Origin: Margaritifera margaritifera
Lineage: Eukaryota > Mollusca > Bivalvia > Unionida > Margaritiferidae
Assembly (NCBI GenBank): GCA_029931535.1
Contig: JAQPZY010001664.1
Location: 3,812,501 to 3,876,500 of the forward strand
DNA: 64,000 nt
Direction of reading: 5' to 3'
Shown: positions 9,946 to 20,307 of the stretch, in pieces
Position numbering within the stretch: position 1 is the stretch's first letter
Layout of the letters: every line of letters begins with the position of its first letter
Translations under genes and position numbers: made by a program
Notes under the pieces: model-generated
Told to the model about the DNA's origin: nothing
What the model saw: only the letters and a program-made list of their open reading frames with translations
The model's database searches: none

Positions 9946-10730
9946 ATGCCATTCTACTATTTTAAAAATTAATTATTAATTGACAACAAGCTGACATACT
10001 ACCTTGAAAGTACCTAGCAATTAACTTGTATTTCTGGTCAAGTCTGATGGTAAAGTTTTATATTTGATCAGGTCCTAAAACAGGTGTTGGAGGGTGATAA
10101 ATGTTAATTGTGTTGCTGGTATCTTTATTCTTTTTAAATGGGGCTTAGGCTACCCATATTGTGTTCTGAAAGTCTTAAATGCATTGACACAACTCCACAC
10201 AGTGTAGTTGAAAAGTGCATGATATGAGGGACTGATACAATGTCTATAGCACAATACCCTGGGGCAATCATTTGAATCCAAGGCTTTGATAAGTCCAGGA
10301 CATCAGCTTTCATACCTCTTTTTGTCTTGTGCTTTGTGTCTACAGGGTGTTTCAACAATTAGGAAAACATAATGACCAAATAATTACATGGGATGATTAG
10401 CAAACAGTAATTTCATCTCATTTGTCTGCCATTTTAGGATTTCTGATATATTTATCAGGGATGATTCCAACCATAAAATCAGTGGACCCCATGCCTATAA
10501 TTGGAAAGTTCTATTGCAAAATGAGTTATTTGGGGAATTGTTAAAACATAAGCTTCTTTTGTCTAATCTCCTATTCTTCATCACTCGTGTAATTTTTGTT
10601 GCAATTTTTAGCTCTTGCAGAAGGCTTTGTTCATCATTGGGAACAATGTTAAAGTTGTGTTAAAGTTCTTGAAAGTCATATATCTACGACATTTGTTGCT
10701 GCATTCAACTGAAACTTTGGTATATTATTA

Positions 10731-10743
10731 TTTCTACTGGTCA

Positions 10744-10745
<2 letters not shown>
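10731..10745 (+). mobile_element. Left piece of family A head, split by LINE
   Basis: TTTCTACTGGTCATA resembles the family A head TTTTTAGCTCTACTGGCC seen at 14571, and the missing continuation (AGAAGAGCTTATGGG) resumes at 13294 on the other side of the LINE. This suggests the LINE inserted into the head of element A1. Confidence 0.5.
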
Positions 10746-10774
<29 letters not shown>

Positions 10775-10968
10775 TCTTTATTTAACTAGGGTAGCTCAAT
10801 TAGATTACAGATGTATCTAGTCTCCCTTGAGGCCCTCAGCTGTTTTAAAAAAAAAAACACAGATTACCATGCACAGAGACAAAACAATTGGAGTAGAGAC
10901 AGGAGATGTTACATGGTGTATTGACATGTAAAGGTCAATTAAAAATCATGTTTCAAATATTTGAGATA

Positions 10969-11880
10969 TTATTCTTTAAAACTTTCAACAGAAGTGGCTG
11001 ATCTAACAGATGTGGGCAAGGAGTTCCATATCTTTGCTCCATAATATTTAAGACAATATCGAAATTGTTCAGTCTTGGGTTTGGGGAGTTTCACGTGGCC
11101 ATGTATGGTCGACTGTAAGGCATATGATCTGTGGATTTCATCAAAAATTTCTCTCATGTATTCAGGCATTTTCCAATTTATACATTTGTAGACAAGTACT
11201 GCCTTTTGAAAGTTAATTCTGTCATTTATTTGAAGCCATTTTAGTTCATGGAAAAGGGTTTTAGATGGTGTGTCAAAAGGAGCATCCAGTATTAGGCGTG
11301 CTACTCTCTTTTGTATCTTGTTAATTCTTTCTAATTGGCTTTTGGGGCAGTTTCCCCATATTGTCAAACAGTAATCAATAACTGGCAGAATGTAGGCATT
11401 ATAGTACATTATTCTAGTTTGTATGGATAGGTACTTCTTAATTTTACCTAGTGAAGTTATTTTACTTGATAAAGACCTACAGACATATTCAATATGCTTG
11501 TCCCACTTTAAATCATTTTCAGCTATCACTCCTAGGAGTTTTTCTTCTTTGACATTTTCAATGAGTTGCCCATTTATTGTCAGATTTAGCAGATTGTCAG
11601 AAGTTGAATGTTTCATTGATGAGGCTATTACCATACATTTTGTTTTTGTTTCATTTATAACCATTTTATTTTGATTTGACCACTTCTCAATGTTTCTTAA
11701 ATCAGTATCTAGTAGTGCTTCAACAGTAGCTATATTATTTCCTGAAGCAGTTACAGTAGCATCATCTGCAAATAAGTCTATATTTGATTGCTTTGTCCAC
11801 AGTGGAAGGTCATTAATGAAAATAAGAAAAAGCAGTGGGCCTAAAGTAGACCCCTGGGGGACACCATGTTTAATTTCCAT
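10969..11880 (-). pseudogene. LINE reverse transcriptase, C-terminal half
   Basis: A 303-codon open stretch beginning at the conserved GVPQGSTLGPLLFLIFIND block (RT motif B region), followed by LFADDATV, the YXDD-equivalent catalytic FADD about 37 residues in. After that come WSNQNKMVINETKTK and KLLGVI (motifs D/E), and a long C-terminal domain with RINKIQKRVARLIL and FHELKWLQINDRI. These are the hallmarks of Jockey/CR1/Rex-group LINEs. The product would copy element RNA at a nicked target; this copy lacks its N-terminal part in frame. Confidence 0.9.
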
Positions 11881-12183
11881 GGAGATGGACTGAACATTAC
11901 CAATAGCAGTTCTTTGTGTTCTGTTGCATAGGTAGGATGAAAACCAGTTTAAGGCATTACTATCAGATTTATAGTATTTTAGCTAGGATAAAAGAACATC
12001 ATGATTGACTAAATCAAAAGCCTTCCTAAAGTCTAGGAATAATACACCTGTTAGACTCCCCTTATTGATTTCCTGCAGCCAACAGTCTGTGAGTTTTGTT
12101 AAAGCTGTTTGACATGAATGATCCTTTCGAAAACCTGATTGTTCTTTGTGAAAGAGTGAGAATGTTCTGAAGTAATGGTATAC

Positions 12184-12618
12184 TTACTTAGCAATCAGTT
12201 TCTCAAAGATTTTTGATAATGTAAGTAGAATGGAAATAGGTCTGAAGTTTCCTGGGTCCAACTTAGAGCCTTTCTTATATATTGGGGTTACTTTTGCTTC
12301 TTTAAATTTATCTGGGAAAACACCAGACTGGATACTCTTGTTAATGAGGTTAGCTATAGATTGAGATATAACAGGTGCAGCAAATTTTAGGGCCATTGGG
12401 CCTATTTCATCAAGGCCAGTGGATTTTTTAACATTTAACTTCACAAGGGTACAGTATACATCATAGTCACTTACATTAACTATAGAAAATTCAAGTGGAG
12501 GATCAGCTGGAATTTTGGCATTTACATAATTGAGAAGCTTTTCATTATCAATGGTCTCTGTGTTCTCTCTGACATAATTATTTGCTACATTTGTAAAGTA
12601 GTGGTTGAAGATGTGCAC
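12184..12618 (-). pseudogene. LINE reverse transcriptase, N-terminal part
   Basis: A 144-codon stretch with IPADPPLEFSIVNVSDYDV, KKSTGLDEIGPMALKFAA and TPIYKKGSKLDPGNFRPIS, the usual RT domain 0 to motif A approach in this LINE group. The frame ends at a stop at 12184, right after FEKLIAK, and the rest of the fingers region (11890-12180) is out of frame. Confidence 0.88.
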
Positions 12619-12784
12619 AATTTCATGTACACTTGTAGCTGAGTCTCCATTGTGGTCTACAGTAATTGGGTAGGTGGAATACTTTTTGAAGAGGGACTAA
12701 GATCTTTTAGATACTGCCATAATGTGCTTGTATTTGTAGCACTCCCAATAGCTTGATTATAATAGTTTTTCTTAGCTTTATGTA

Positions 12785-13293
12785 TTAGGCTGCTTGTGAT
12801 GTTTCGCCATTCTTATTGTTATCCCAGTCTTTGATTCTATGAAACTTATCTCTTTTGTGTCTTGCTTCTTTTATCTCATTGGTCGTCCATTTAGGTTGAT
12901 GCTTATGTTTAAAACATTTTGTTTTACAAGGAGCATGTCTGTCCAATACATGGATAAAAAGTTTATACCAAGCTTCCCAGGCAGTATTGACATTTGGAAC
13001 ATTAGTGGTATCATTAAAAGGCATCAAATACAGGTCAGTAAGGAAGTTTTCTTCATGAAAGTTGCGAAAGTCTCTGTATTTTATCTCACAATAGTGTTTA
13101 ATGGTAAGTTTAGGCACATGTCTAGTGATACATACAGGATAATGGTCACTGATTGCAAACACAGGTACACAAATTTCACTTACATTTTCTACTTTATTTG
13201 TGTATATATGGTCAATTAATGTTGAACTGTCACTCATGATTCTAGTCGGACTGCTAATGACCTGAGTGAAATTACCAGTTTGGAAACTGAAGA
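12785..13293 (-). pseudogene. LINE endonuclease domain, C-terminal end
   Basis: The frame is open from 13293 and reads NFTQVISSPTRI then STLIDHIYTNK and VFAISDHYPVCIT. The SDHYPV motif contains the catalytic Asp-His of apurinic-type (EEP) endonucleases. It continues into the linker with APCKTKCFKHKHQPKWTTNE. Everything upstream is missing because of 5' truncation. Confidence 0.88.
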
Positions 13294-14530
13294 TCAGAAG
13301 AGCTTATGGGATGGCCTGTTGTTCATAATCCATCATCCATCTGTTGTCAGTCTGTTTCCCGTCTGTCATCCATCTGTCCATTAGCAACAGTTTGTTATTC
13401 CTACTCTTCCTAAACTGCTTGGAGGATTGACATGAAACTTTGTACACACATTCACCCCAAGGTCTAGTTGGTCCTAAATGAAAATGGTGCCGCTTGGACA
13501 TCCAATATGGGTGCAATAATGGCTGACTTGAAAATCTTGTTATACCCCCTCCCCAGATCGGATGGTCATATCAGCATTGGGTTTTCTTTGGAAGACTTCT
13601 TATGATGTCTTAAGTTGGTCTTAAAATGAAAATTGTTTCAGTCTGAAGCTCAGTATGGTGGTCATTTTAGAAATCTTGTTATTGCTGCTTATCCTGGATG
13701 GATGGATGGACATGGGAGTTTCACTAAAAGACTTTGTAAGAAGTCTAGTTGATCCAGATACAAAAACAGTGCCGATCTGACATCCAGTATGGCTGCCACA
13801 GCAGCCATCTTGTAAATCTTATTATTGCTATTCCTCCTGAATGGAAAATCTTATTGATATTGGATTTTCACCAGAAAACTTCATATGATGTCAAGTTGGT
13901 CCTAAATGTAAATTTTGCTGATCTGACCCCAAATATGGTGGTCATCTTGAAAATTGTGTTATTGCTACATATCCAGGATGGTCATAATGATGTGGGGATT
14001 TCACCAAATGACTTCCTGTGATGTCTAGTTGGCCTGAAATGAAATTGGTGCCGATCTGATAACTAGTTTGGCTGCCACCACGACAGCTATCTTCATAATT
14101 GTATCTGTATTCCTCCAAAGCGGAAAGTCATATTGACATGGGGTTTTCACCAGAAGACTTCTTATGGCGTCTAGTTGATCCTAAACGAAAACTATGCTGA
14201 TCTGACAGCTAATATCACTGCTATGAAAGTCTTGTAATTGCTACTCTCCCTGAATGGATGGTCATTTTGACATGGGTTTATACCAAATGACTTCTTATGA
14301 TATCTAGTTGGTCCTAATGGTGCTGATCTGTCATCCAATAGGGCTTTTATGTTATTGCTACTTCTTCAGAATGGATGGTCATATTGACATAGGCTTTCTC
14401 ATCAAAAGACCTGTTATGTTGTCTAGTTGGTCCTAAATGAAATAGTTTGCTTATCATGCATCCAATATGGCCACCATGGAAAATCCTTTTGGCCAGTAGA
14501 GTACTGGTCCCATCGAGGGTCTGTTGTTTA
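13294..14530 (+). mobile_element. Family A tandem-array element A1
   Basis: Head remnant AGAAGAGCTTATGGGATGGC at the left, a body of roughly seven to eight diverged units of about 150 bp, and a tail GGCCAGTAGAGTACTGGTCC at 14491. Each unit carries CCAATATGGCNNCCA, AGCCATCTTGAAAATCTTGT, TATTGCTACTCCTCCTGAAT, GGTCATATTGACATGGGG and TTTTCACCAGAAGACTTC. No protein is encoded; short frames through the units are by-products. The LINE at 10743 interrupts the head. Confidence 0.75.
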
Positions 14531-14570
14531 CAGTAAGTGTTGTCCCTTTTTATACCAGATGAATATATAA

Positions 14571-15800
14571 TTTTTAGCTCTACTGGCCATAGTCCAGAAT
14601 AGCTTATGGGATGGCCTGTTGTCCATCATCCGATATCCGTCCATATATTAGCACAAGTTTGTTATTGCTAGTCCTCCTAAACTACTTGGAGCATTGCTAT
14701 GAAACTTTACCCATACATTCATCCCAAGGCATAGCTGGTCCCAAATGAAAATGGTGCTGCTCAGACAGCCAGTTTAGCTGCCACAGCAGCCATCTTCAAA
14801 ATAAATTTTGTTCTTGCTACTCTGCCTGAATAGATGGTCATATAAAGCTGGGGTTTTCACTAAAAGATTTCTTATGATGTCTAGTTGATCCTAAATGATA
14901 ATGATGCCGATGTGACATCAAATATGCATGCCATGGCAGCCATCTTGAAAATCTTGTTATTGCTACTACTCTTGAATGGAAAGTCATATTGACATGGGGT
15001 TTTCACCAGAAGACTTTTTATGATGTCTAGTTGGTTCTTAATGAAAATGGATCTGCTTGGACATCCAATATGGCCACCACAGTGATCATGTTGAAAACTT
15101 GTTATAGATACTCCTCCTGAATTGATGGTCATAAAAACATGTTTTTTTTTTACTAAAAGACTTGTTATGATGTTTAGTTGGTCCTAAATGAAAATGGTTC
15201 TGATCTGACATCCAATATGGCTACCACAGATTCCATCTTGAAAATCTTGTTATTGCTACTCCCCTGAACAGAAAGTGATCACCATGAGGTTTTCACTGGA
15301 AGACTTCTTGTGGTGCTTAGTTGGTCTTAAATGAAAATGGTGATGGTCTGATATTCAATATGGCCACCACTTTTGCCGTCTTGAAAATCTTACAATGACT
15401 TCTCCTAGATGGAAACTGATATCAACATTGGCTTATCAGCAGATGTCTTGTTATGATATTTGGTTGGTACTAAATGAAAATGGTCCAATCTGACATCCAG
15501 TTACATGGCCACTATGGCAGCTATCCGAATGAAAATGGTGCTGATTTGATATCAACACGAGGTTTTTACCAGTAGTCTTCTAAATGTGTCTAGTTTATTC
15601 TGAATGAAAATGGTGCCATTCTTACATTGAATATTGCTACCACAGTGGCTAATTTGAAAATCTTTTTACTGAAAAATATAATAGAGGGTTTCAAGACTCT
15701 AGTTAAAAAGAAGAAATGGTTTTATCTTGAATTAATGGGAATTCTTTTTGGACAATGGAGCATCAGTCCTTTTAAGGGACTTTTGTTTCTTGTTTTGTAG
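14571..15800 (+). mobile_element. Family A tandem-array element A2
   Basis: Complete by the criteria seen here: head TTTTTAGCTCTACTGGCCAT at 14571, then TTATGGGATGGCCTGTTGTC, an opening unit mentioning ACTACTTGGAGCATTGC, a set of 150-bp units, and a tail with AAGAAGAAATGG then CAATGGAGCATCAGTCC and AGGGACTTTTGTTTCTTG. The head GCTCTACTGGCC is complementary to the tail GGCCAGTAGAGC found in sister copies. Confidence 0.8.
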
Positions 15801-15808
15801 AGAAATTG

Positions 15809-16992
15809 ACTTTTCTTAGCTGAAGTACTTATGAGATGGCTTGTCCATCATCTGTTGTCCATCTGTCTTCTGTCTGTCCATTTGCACAAGTTTGTTATTG
15901 TTACTTGTCCGAACCTACTTTGTTTGTTGTCACTACTCCTAAACTACTTGGAAAATTGCCATGAAACTTTAAACATGAATTCATCCCAAAGTCAAGTTGG
16001 TCCTAAATGAAAATGGTGCTTTTTGAACATCCAGTATAGCCAGCATTGCAGCCATCATAAAAATCTTGTTAACACTATTCTGTCTGAATGGATGGTCATA
16101 TCAACATGCAGTGTTGACTAAAAGACTTTTTATGATGTCTTGTTCCTAAATGAAAATGGTGCCGATGTGACCTCCAGTATGGCCACTATGGCAGTCATCT
16201 TGAAAAGCTTGTTATAGCTGTTCCTCCTGAACTGAAAGTCATATCAACATGGGGTTTTCATCAGAAGACTTCTTATGATCCTGAATGAAAATTGTGCCAC
16301 TTGGACCCCAAATTGGTGGCCATGGATGCCGTCTTGAAAATCTTGTGATAGCTGCTCCTCCTGGATAAATGATCATATTAGCATTGGGTTTTCACTAAAA
16401 GAGTTCTCATGCTGTTTAGTTGGCCCTAAATGAAAATGGCGCTAATCTGACATCCAATATAGCCACCATGTCAGACATCGTAAAAATATTGTTATAAGCA
16501 CTCCATATGGTGTCTGGTTGGTCCTAAATAAAAGTAATTCCAATCTGACATTCGATATGGCAACCATGGTGGCCATTTTGATAAATGTGTTATCACTACG
16601 CCTGAATGTATGTTCATATTGATATTTTATTTTCACCAAAAGACTTCTTATCATATCTAGTTGGTCCTACATGAAAATAGTGCTGATCTTACATTCAGCA
16701 TGGCTGCCACAATGACTCCTTAGAACATCGTTTTGTTAGCTACTCCTCCTGAATGCATAGTTATATTGCATATAGGATTTTCACCAAAAGACTGCTTGTG
16801 ATGCCTAGTTGGTCTTAAATAAAAAAGGTGCCAATCTGTCATCCAGTATGGTGACCTTAGTGGCCATCTTGAAAGTCTTGTTATAGCCAAGATTATCAGG
16901 GATGGTTTCAATACTCAGCAGTTAAAGAGAAGAAATGGTGTTTTCTTGGATTTCTGGATATTCTTTTTGGACAGTAGAGCATCAGTCCAGCT
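15809..16992 (+). mobile_element. Family A tandem-array element A3
   Basis: Starts TTTTCTTAGCTGAAGTACTT directly after the tail of A2 and ends ATTCTTTTTGGACAGTAGAG then CATCAGTCCAG. Internal units are as in A1 and A2. Its pre-tail GATGGTTTCAATACTCAGCA then AGAGAAGAAATGG matches those at 15685 and 63440. Three copies in a row suggest repeated insertion or tandem amplification of the whole element. Confidence 0.78.
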
Positions 16993-17329
16993 GCCTTAGA
17001 ACAAGTCCTTCATATGAGACTGGGTATTTGCAGCCAGCAAATGTATTTGTTTAATCATCTATCATAATTTAAATGTAGGCTTCACTATAATAATTATGTT
17101 TGTTATGTACCAGTCTTATTGGAGTAAACCTGCTGTATGATTAAATGGCACCTATATTTAGTTTTACATCAAATTAAAATCTTTAGCATCATATTTACCA
17201 AGCAGACACAAGTCAGCAAACTAGAATATTGAACACTGTTAAAAACTATTTTCCCTTTCCAATAAAAAAGGACAAAATAGAATGTCATAAAAATAATATT
17301 TTGGTTCATTAGGAGTAAAGTCACTGAAA

Positions 17330-17480
17330 AGGTCATTTAGCATTTCATACTAGAGCACATGACTCCAAGCATGACTTGGAATACAAATCTCAGGCCATTT
17401 GTTCATTTTAGACATAATGTATTTATGGGTCATTACTGGTATGTATTGTCAACTATCCAAACAGCTTTTCCAAAACATTG
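17330..17480 (+). repeat. Dispersed repeat shared with 20140-20290
   Basis: Shared blocks: TAGCATTTCATACTAGAGCA against TAGCACTTCATGCTAGACCA, an AATGTATWTATSGRYCATTAC-like stretch, and GTCAACTATCCAAACAGCT. It ends just before the exon at 17502, so the open frame that runs through it upstream of 17502 should not be taken as coding. Confidence 0.65.
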
Positions 17481-17501
17481 ATCTATTTAAGAACGGATTA
17501 G

Positions 17502-17612
17502 ATATCTGTCACTATGAAAATGGAGGAGTTGCTTGTCATGATGCTTGGAGAAGCAGAATACTTATGATTTATAGCAATACCAAGCTTTTGTATAATCAAC
17601 ATGACTTTTGTG
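17502..17612 (+). CDS. Internal exon candidate, RNF213-like gene
   Basis: Ends at TTTTGTG|GTAAGT, a consensus donor, in phase 1. Several AG acceptors are possible upstream (17464, 17491, 17501). I chose 17501 (AACGGATTAG|ATATCTG) because it gives phase 1, matching the donor at 8602. The exon then has 37 codons, reading DICHYENGGVACHDAWRSR and ending in a YNQHDFC segment. Aromatic and charged composition looks like real protein, without a recognisable motif. The start is uncertain; the donor is solid. Confidence 0.5.
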
Positions 17613-17865
17613 GTAAGTTAGAAATATACAATTACAGTTCAGATCAGTTACATATGTAACAGATAGGAATGACATGAGGGACACATTTAGGGAAGTGGTA
17701 ATATGATTAATCAGGTCTACATTAAAATAGTGGTGCTTTGTATTCTCGGTTTATAAATAGGCTCTTTTAAAACAGTAGATTTAGACAAATAAATTAAATC
17801 AGCATCAGCATGTACAGTTTATCTGGCAATCTATTACTCAATAATTTTGCATTTGTAACTTTCAG

Positions 17866-17979
17866 ATGCAGAGAGACCCAGGCATGAATTTTACAAAGAA
17901 GCTATTACATCTTTACTGTTCAAAAGTTGACACTTTTCACCCAAATGTACAGAACTGCTTGAGTCAGCTTGCCTTTAAG
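17866..17979 (+). CDS. Internal exon candidate with a one-base frameshift
   Basis: Acceptor AACTTTCAG and donor AAG|GTTAGT bound 114 bp. Entered in phase 1 from 17612, the frame gives AERPRHEFYKEAITSLLF, then meets TGA at 17928-17930. Skipping one A of the AAAA run at 17922-17925 moves into the frame reading VDTFHPNVQNCLSQLAFK, open to the donor, and leaves in phase 0, exactly what the exon at 25327 needs. Read straight through in phase 0 instead, the exon is open (38 codons) but fits neither neighbour. Either the assembly has an extra A or this gene copy is broken here. The short intron before it is 253 bp. Confidence 0.5.
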
Positions 17980-18044
17980 GTTAGTCTAGATCTGCAATCA
18001 ATTGACCTTTTACTGCTTGAAAATAAATGTTTGCTTTGTTGTAA

Positions 18045-18985
18045 TTTTTAGCTCACCTGGCCATAACGCCAAGTGATGTTATGGTATGGTCCTTCATCCA
18101 TCATGCATCATCCATTACCACCTTCATCTTCTTCTCCAAAACTGCTCAACAGAATTCATCCAAATTTCACAGGTGGCATCCTGGTGTTGGTCTATCTCTA
18201 GTTTATACCTATGATGCTGATCCACCAACAGATGTGGCCACTATTACTTAAAATAGATTTCTTTTTAAAAACAGCTTCTCATAAACTGCTTAACAGAATA
18301 TGACCAAATTTGACAGAAAGCATATTGGCATGAAGGTCTTTCAAAATTATACAAACGATGCCACTATGTTGTCACATTTGGTTGTTGATTTGTATAAAAG
18401 ATACCAATCTGCTGTCAGATAAGGTTGCCATTACTTCTCAAAAACCATTGAAAAGAATTTGACAAAATTTGTCATAAAGCATCTTAGCATGAAGGGTTTT
18501 CAGATTTATTTAAATGATGCCACTTTGTTGTCAAATATGGCTACCATTACTGAAAATATAAACACTTTAGAATTACTTTTTGCCAAAAACTGTTAAGCAG
18601 AATTTGACCAGATTTGACAGAAATCATACTGGCATGAAGGGCTTTCAGATTTGTAGAAATGTTGCAAATCTGCTATCAGATGTGGCCACAATTGCTAAAA
18701 AAAGACCTTTAAATGATTTTTTGAAAACTGCTCAATGATTTGGCCTCATAGTATTCGTATTTGACATTGGATGTTGATAATGATGAAATGTGTATGAAGA
18801 TGTCAACAAAAATGGAAAAGTCTTCAAACAGTTGTTTTCAGTCATATGCAATAAACAGTACTGGAAGAAATTTGTACAGAAAGCATCCTACTTAGCCAGA
18901 TTTCAAATCCAATTGCTTTTGTATTTGCCTATGAGACAGATATCAGTCGGGTGAGAGATCTCAAGTCCACTTGGGTCTCTTTTTT
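18045..18985 (+). mobile_element. Family B tandem-array element B1
   Basis: Head TTTTTAGCTCACCTGGCCAT at 18046; five to six diverged units of about 140 bp with AACAGAATTTGACCAAATTT, GACAGAAAGCATCCTGGCAT, GAAGGGCTTTCAGATTT, AAATGATGCCACTTTGTTGT and ATGGCTACCATTACTAAAA; tail CAGTCGGGTGAGAGATCTCA then GTCCACTTGGGTCTC. Head GCTCACCTGG and tail CGGGTGAG are complementary. It begins 65 bp after the donor at 17979. Confidence 0.8.
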
Positions 18986-19084
18986 GTTGATGAATTTACA
19001 ACTGCCTCTGGAAGGGCTTTCTGTAAAGATTTTAATTTTAATTAGAAGATATATATTCTCGCTTATAAGTTGGGACCCAACTGC

Positions 19085-19147
19085 AAACAACATAGACCCT
19101 GATCTGCCATCATATAATACACTGGCAGATCAGGGTCTGTGTTGTTT
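19085..19147. repeat. Short inverted repeat (hairpin), 25-bp arms
   Basis: Arms 19085-19109 and 19123-19147 (AAACAACATAGACCCTGATC and its complement) differ at one position around a 13-bp loop. A third, partial copy (CATAGACCCAGATCTGCCAG) follows at 19176-19195. Could be a MITE remnant. Confidence 0.75.
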
Positions 19148-19729
19148 GTTCCCACTGATTACTTGTAACAAATTGCATAGACCCAGATCTGCCAGTGCAT
19201 CATGTGAAAGCAGTTCACAGTTCGACCTGACTTGTGAGCAAATATATTTTCTTTAGCTTAAATACAATAGAAGTTTCAGTTCAGAAAAACTGTAAATGAT
19301 CTGAAGTCAAGGTTTAACAATTTTATGGCATTGTATAGTAAGACTAATTTATGGTGATGTTCAGTCAAATGTTGATCAGTCAATTGGTCAGTCAGTGGAT
19401 CCATCTATTCACTAATAAATTAATTAATTAATCAGACAGTCAATTGGTTACATAATAAATTGAGGAATCAAATAAGCAATATTGCATCATTGTTGAAAAC
19501 ATTCCAAAATATTCAACCTGACCATTGGACTGGTAGCTCTAAAAAACATCTGCTCTGTGCAAAACTTTACACTCCTACATTGTGAATAAAAACAAGAAAT
19601 GAAATTAAATTAAGCATTTAATGTTTCTTTATTGACTTATCATACTGTGTAGATACCTCTGGTAGACCCCCTACCCAACATGCGGGTAATATGCCTTATA
19701 CATCATGCAGCATATTAAAGCATATTAAA

Positions 19730-20100
19730 CATGACAACAAATACACCATCACTGAAATCCATGTTTGCAGAATCTGCATCAAATGTGGATAAAGTTATAC
19801 ATGGCAAGACACTGTTTGCCAACTTTTACAGCCGAACATAATCTCCTATTTATGGTAGCAGATCATTTTTCAGATCTAGTCAAAATAATGTTCCCTGAGT
19901 AGGAAGTTGCTCAAAAGTTCTCATACAAACAGACGAAAATGGATGAAAACTAATCACATAGTGACCCAAGCTTTGGGTCCTCATTGGGATAAGAAAATCA
20001 AAGATATGTGCTGCAATGAAAAATTTGCCAATTCTCATTGAAAGTCCTCCCTTTTATGAAGTCAAAACTCCTGACCAATTTTTTTTGCAAATCTCCCAAT
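19730..20100 (+). pseudogene. hAT-type transposase N-terminal fragment
   Basis: One frame reads MTTNTPSLKSMFAESASNVD then GKTLFANFYS before it shifts; the same protein segment is far better kept on the minus strand at 36376-36627 (SMFTESASNVDKDICAETLF then NLPFIEADHFSDLVKIMFPD). The nucleotide match continues to CTCCTGACCAATTTTTTTTGC at 20080. It is a broken, truncated copy of one hAT-like element family abundant between 29 and 39 kb. Confidence 0.7.
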
Positions 20101-20307
20101 TTCTCCTAAGCTGTCTTCTCTGTTCTGTCACATTTATGTTAGCACTTCATGCTAGACCACACGACACCAACCATACCTTGGCAGATGTATTTCAGGTCAG
20201 GTCTTGAATTTAACTAAATTTCAAAGCATAAAATGTATATATCGACCATTACCAATGTCAACTATTCAAACAGCTAGTCAGAAACATTTTTCTAATTAGG
20301 GTAGGAA

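Larger units (their letters stand above)
10743..13293 (-). mobile_element. 5'-truncated LINE, CR1/L2/Jockey-group
   Basis: A minus-strand non-LTR retrotransposon about 2.55 kb long. It ends at the left with an (ATT)n tail (10743-10777) just after AAATAAAGAATT, which holds an AATAAA signal. Coding remains run from endonuclease C-terminus (13237 side) through reverse transcriptase to its C-terminal domain (10969). Frames are broken near 12640-12785, 12000-12180 and 11890. The 5' end is cut inside the endonuclease domain at about 13293, typical of incomplete reverse transcription. Neighbouring family A head pieces flank both ends. Confidence 0.9.

Noticed and set aside
13294..17000. CRISPR-like regular repeats
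   Set aside because: Units are about 150 bp, diverged and adjacent with no spacers, and the genome is animal.
17399..17501. Extension of the 17502 exon leftwards along the open frame
   Set aside because: This part matches a dispersed repeat at 20140-20290 and would not give the phase required by the donor at 8602.
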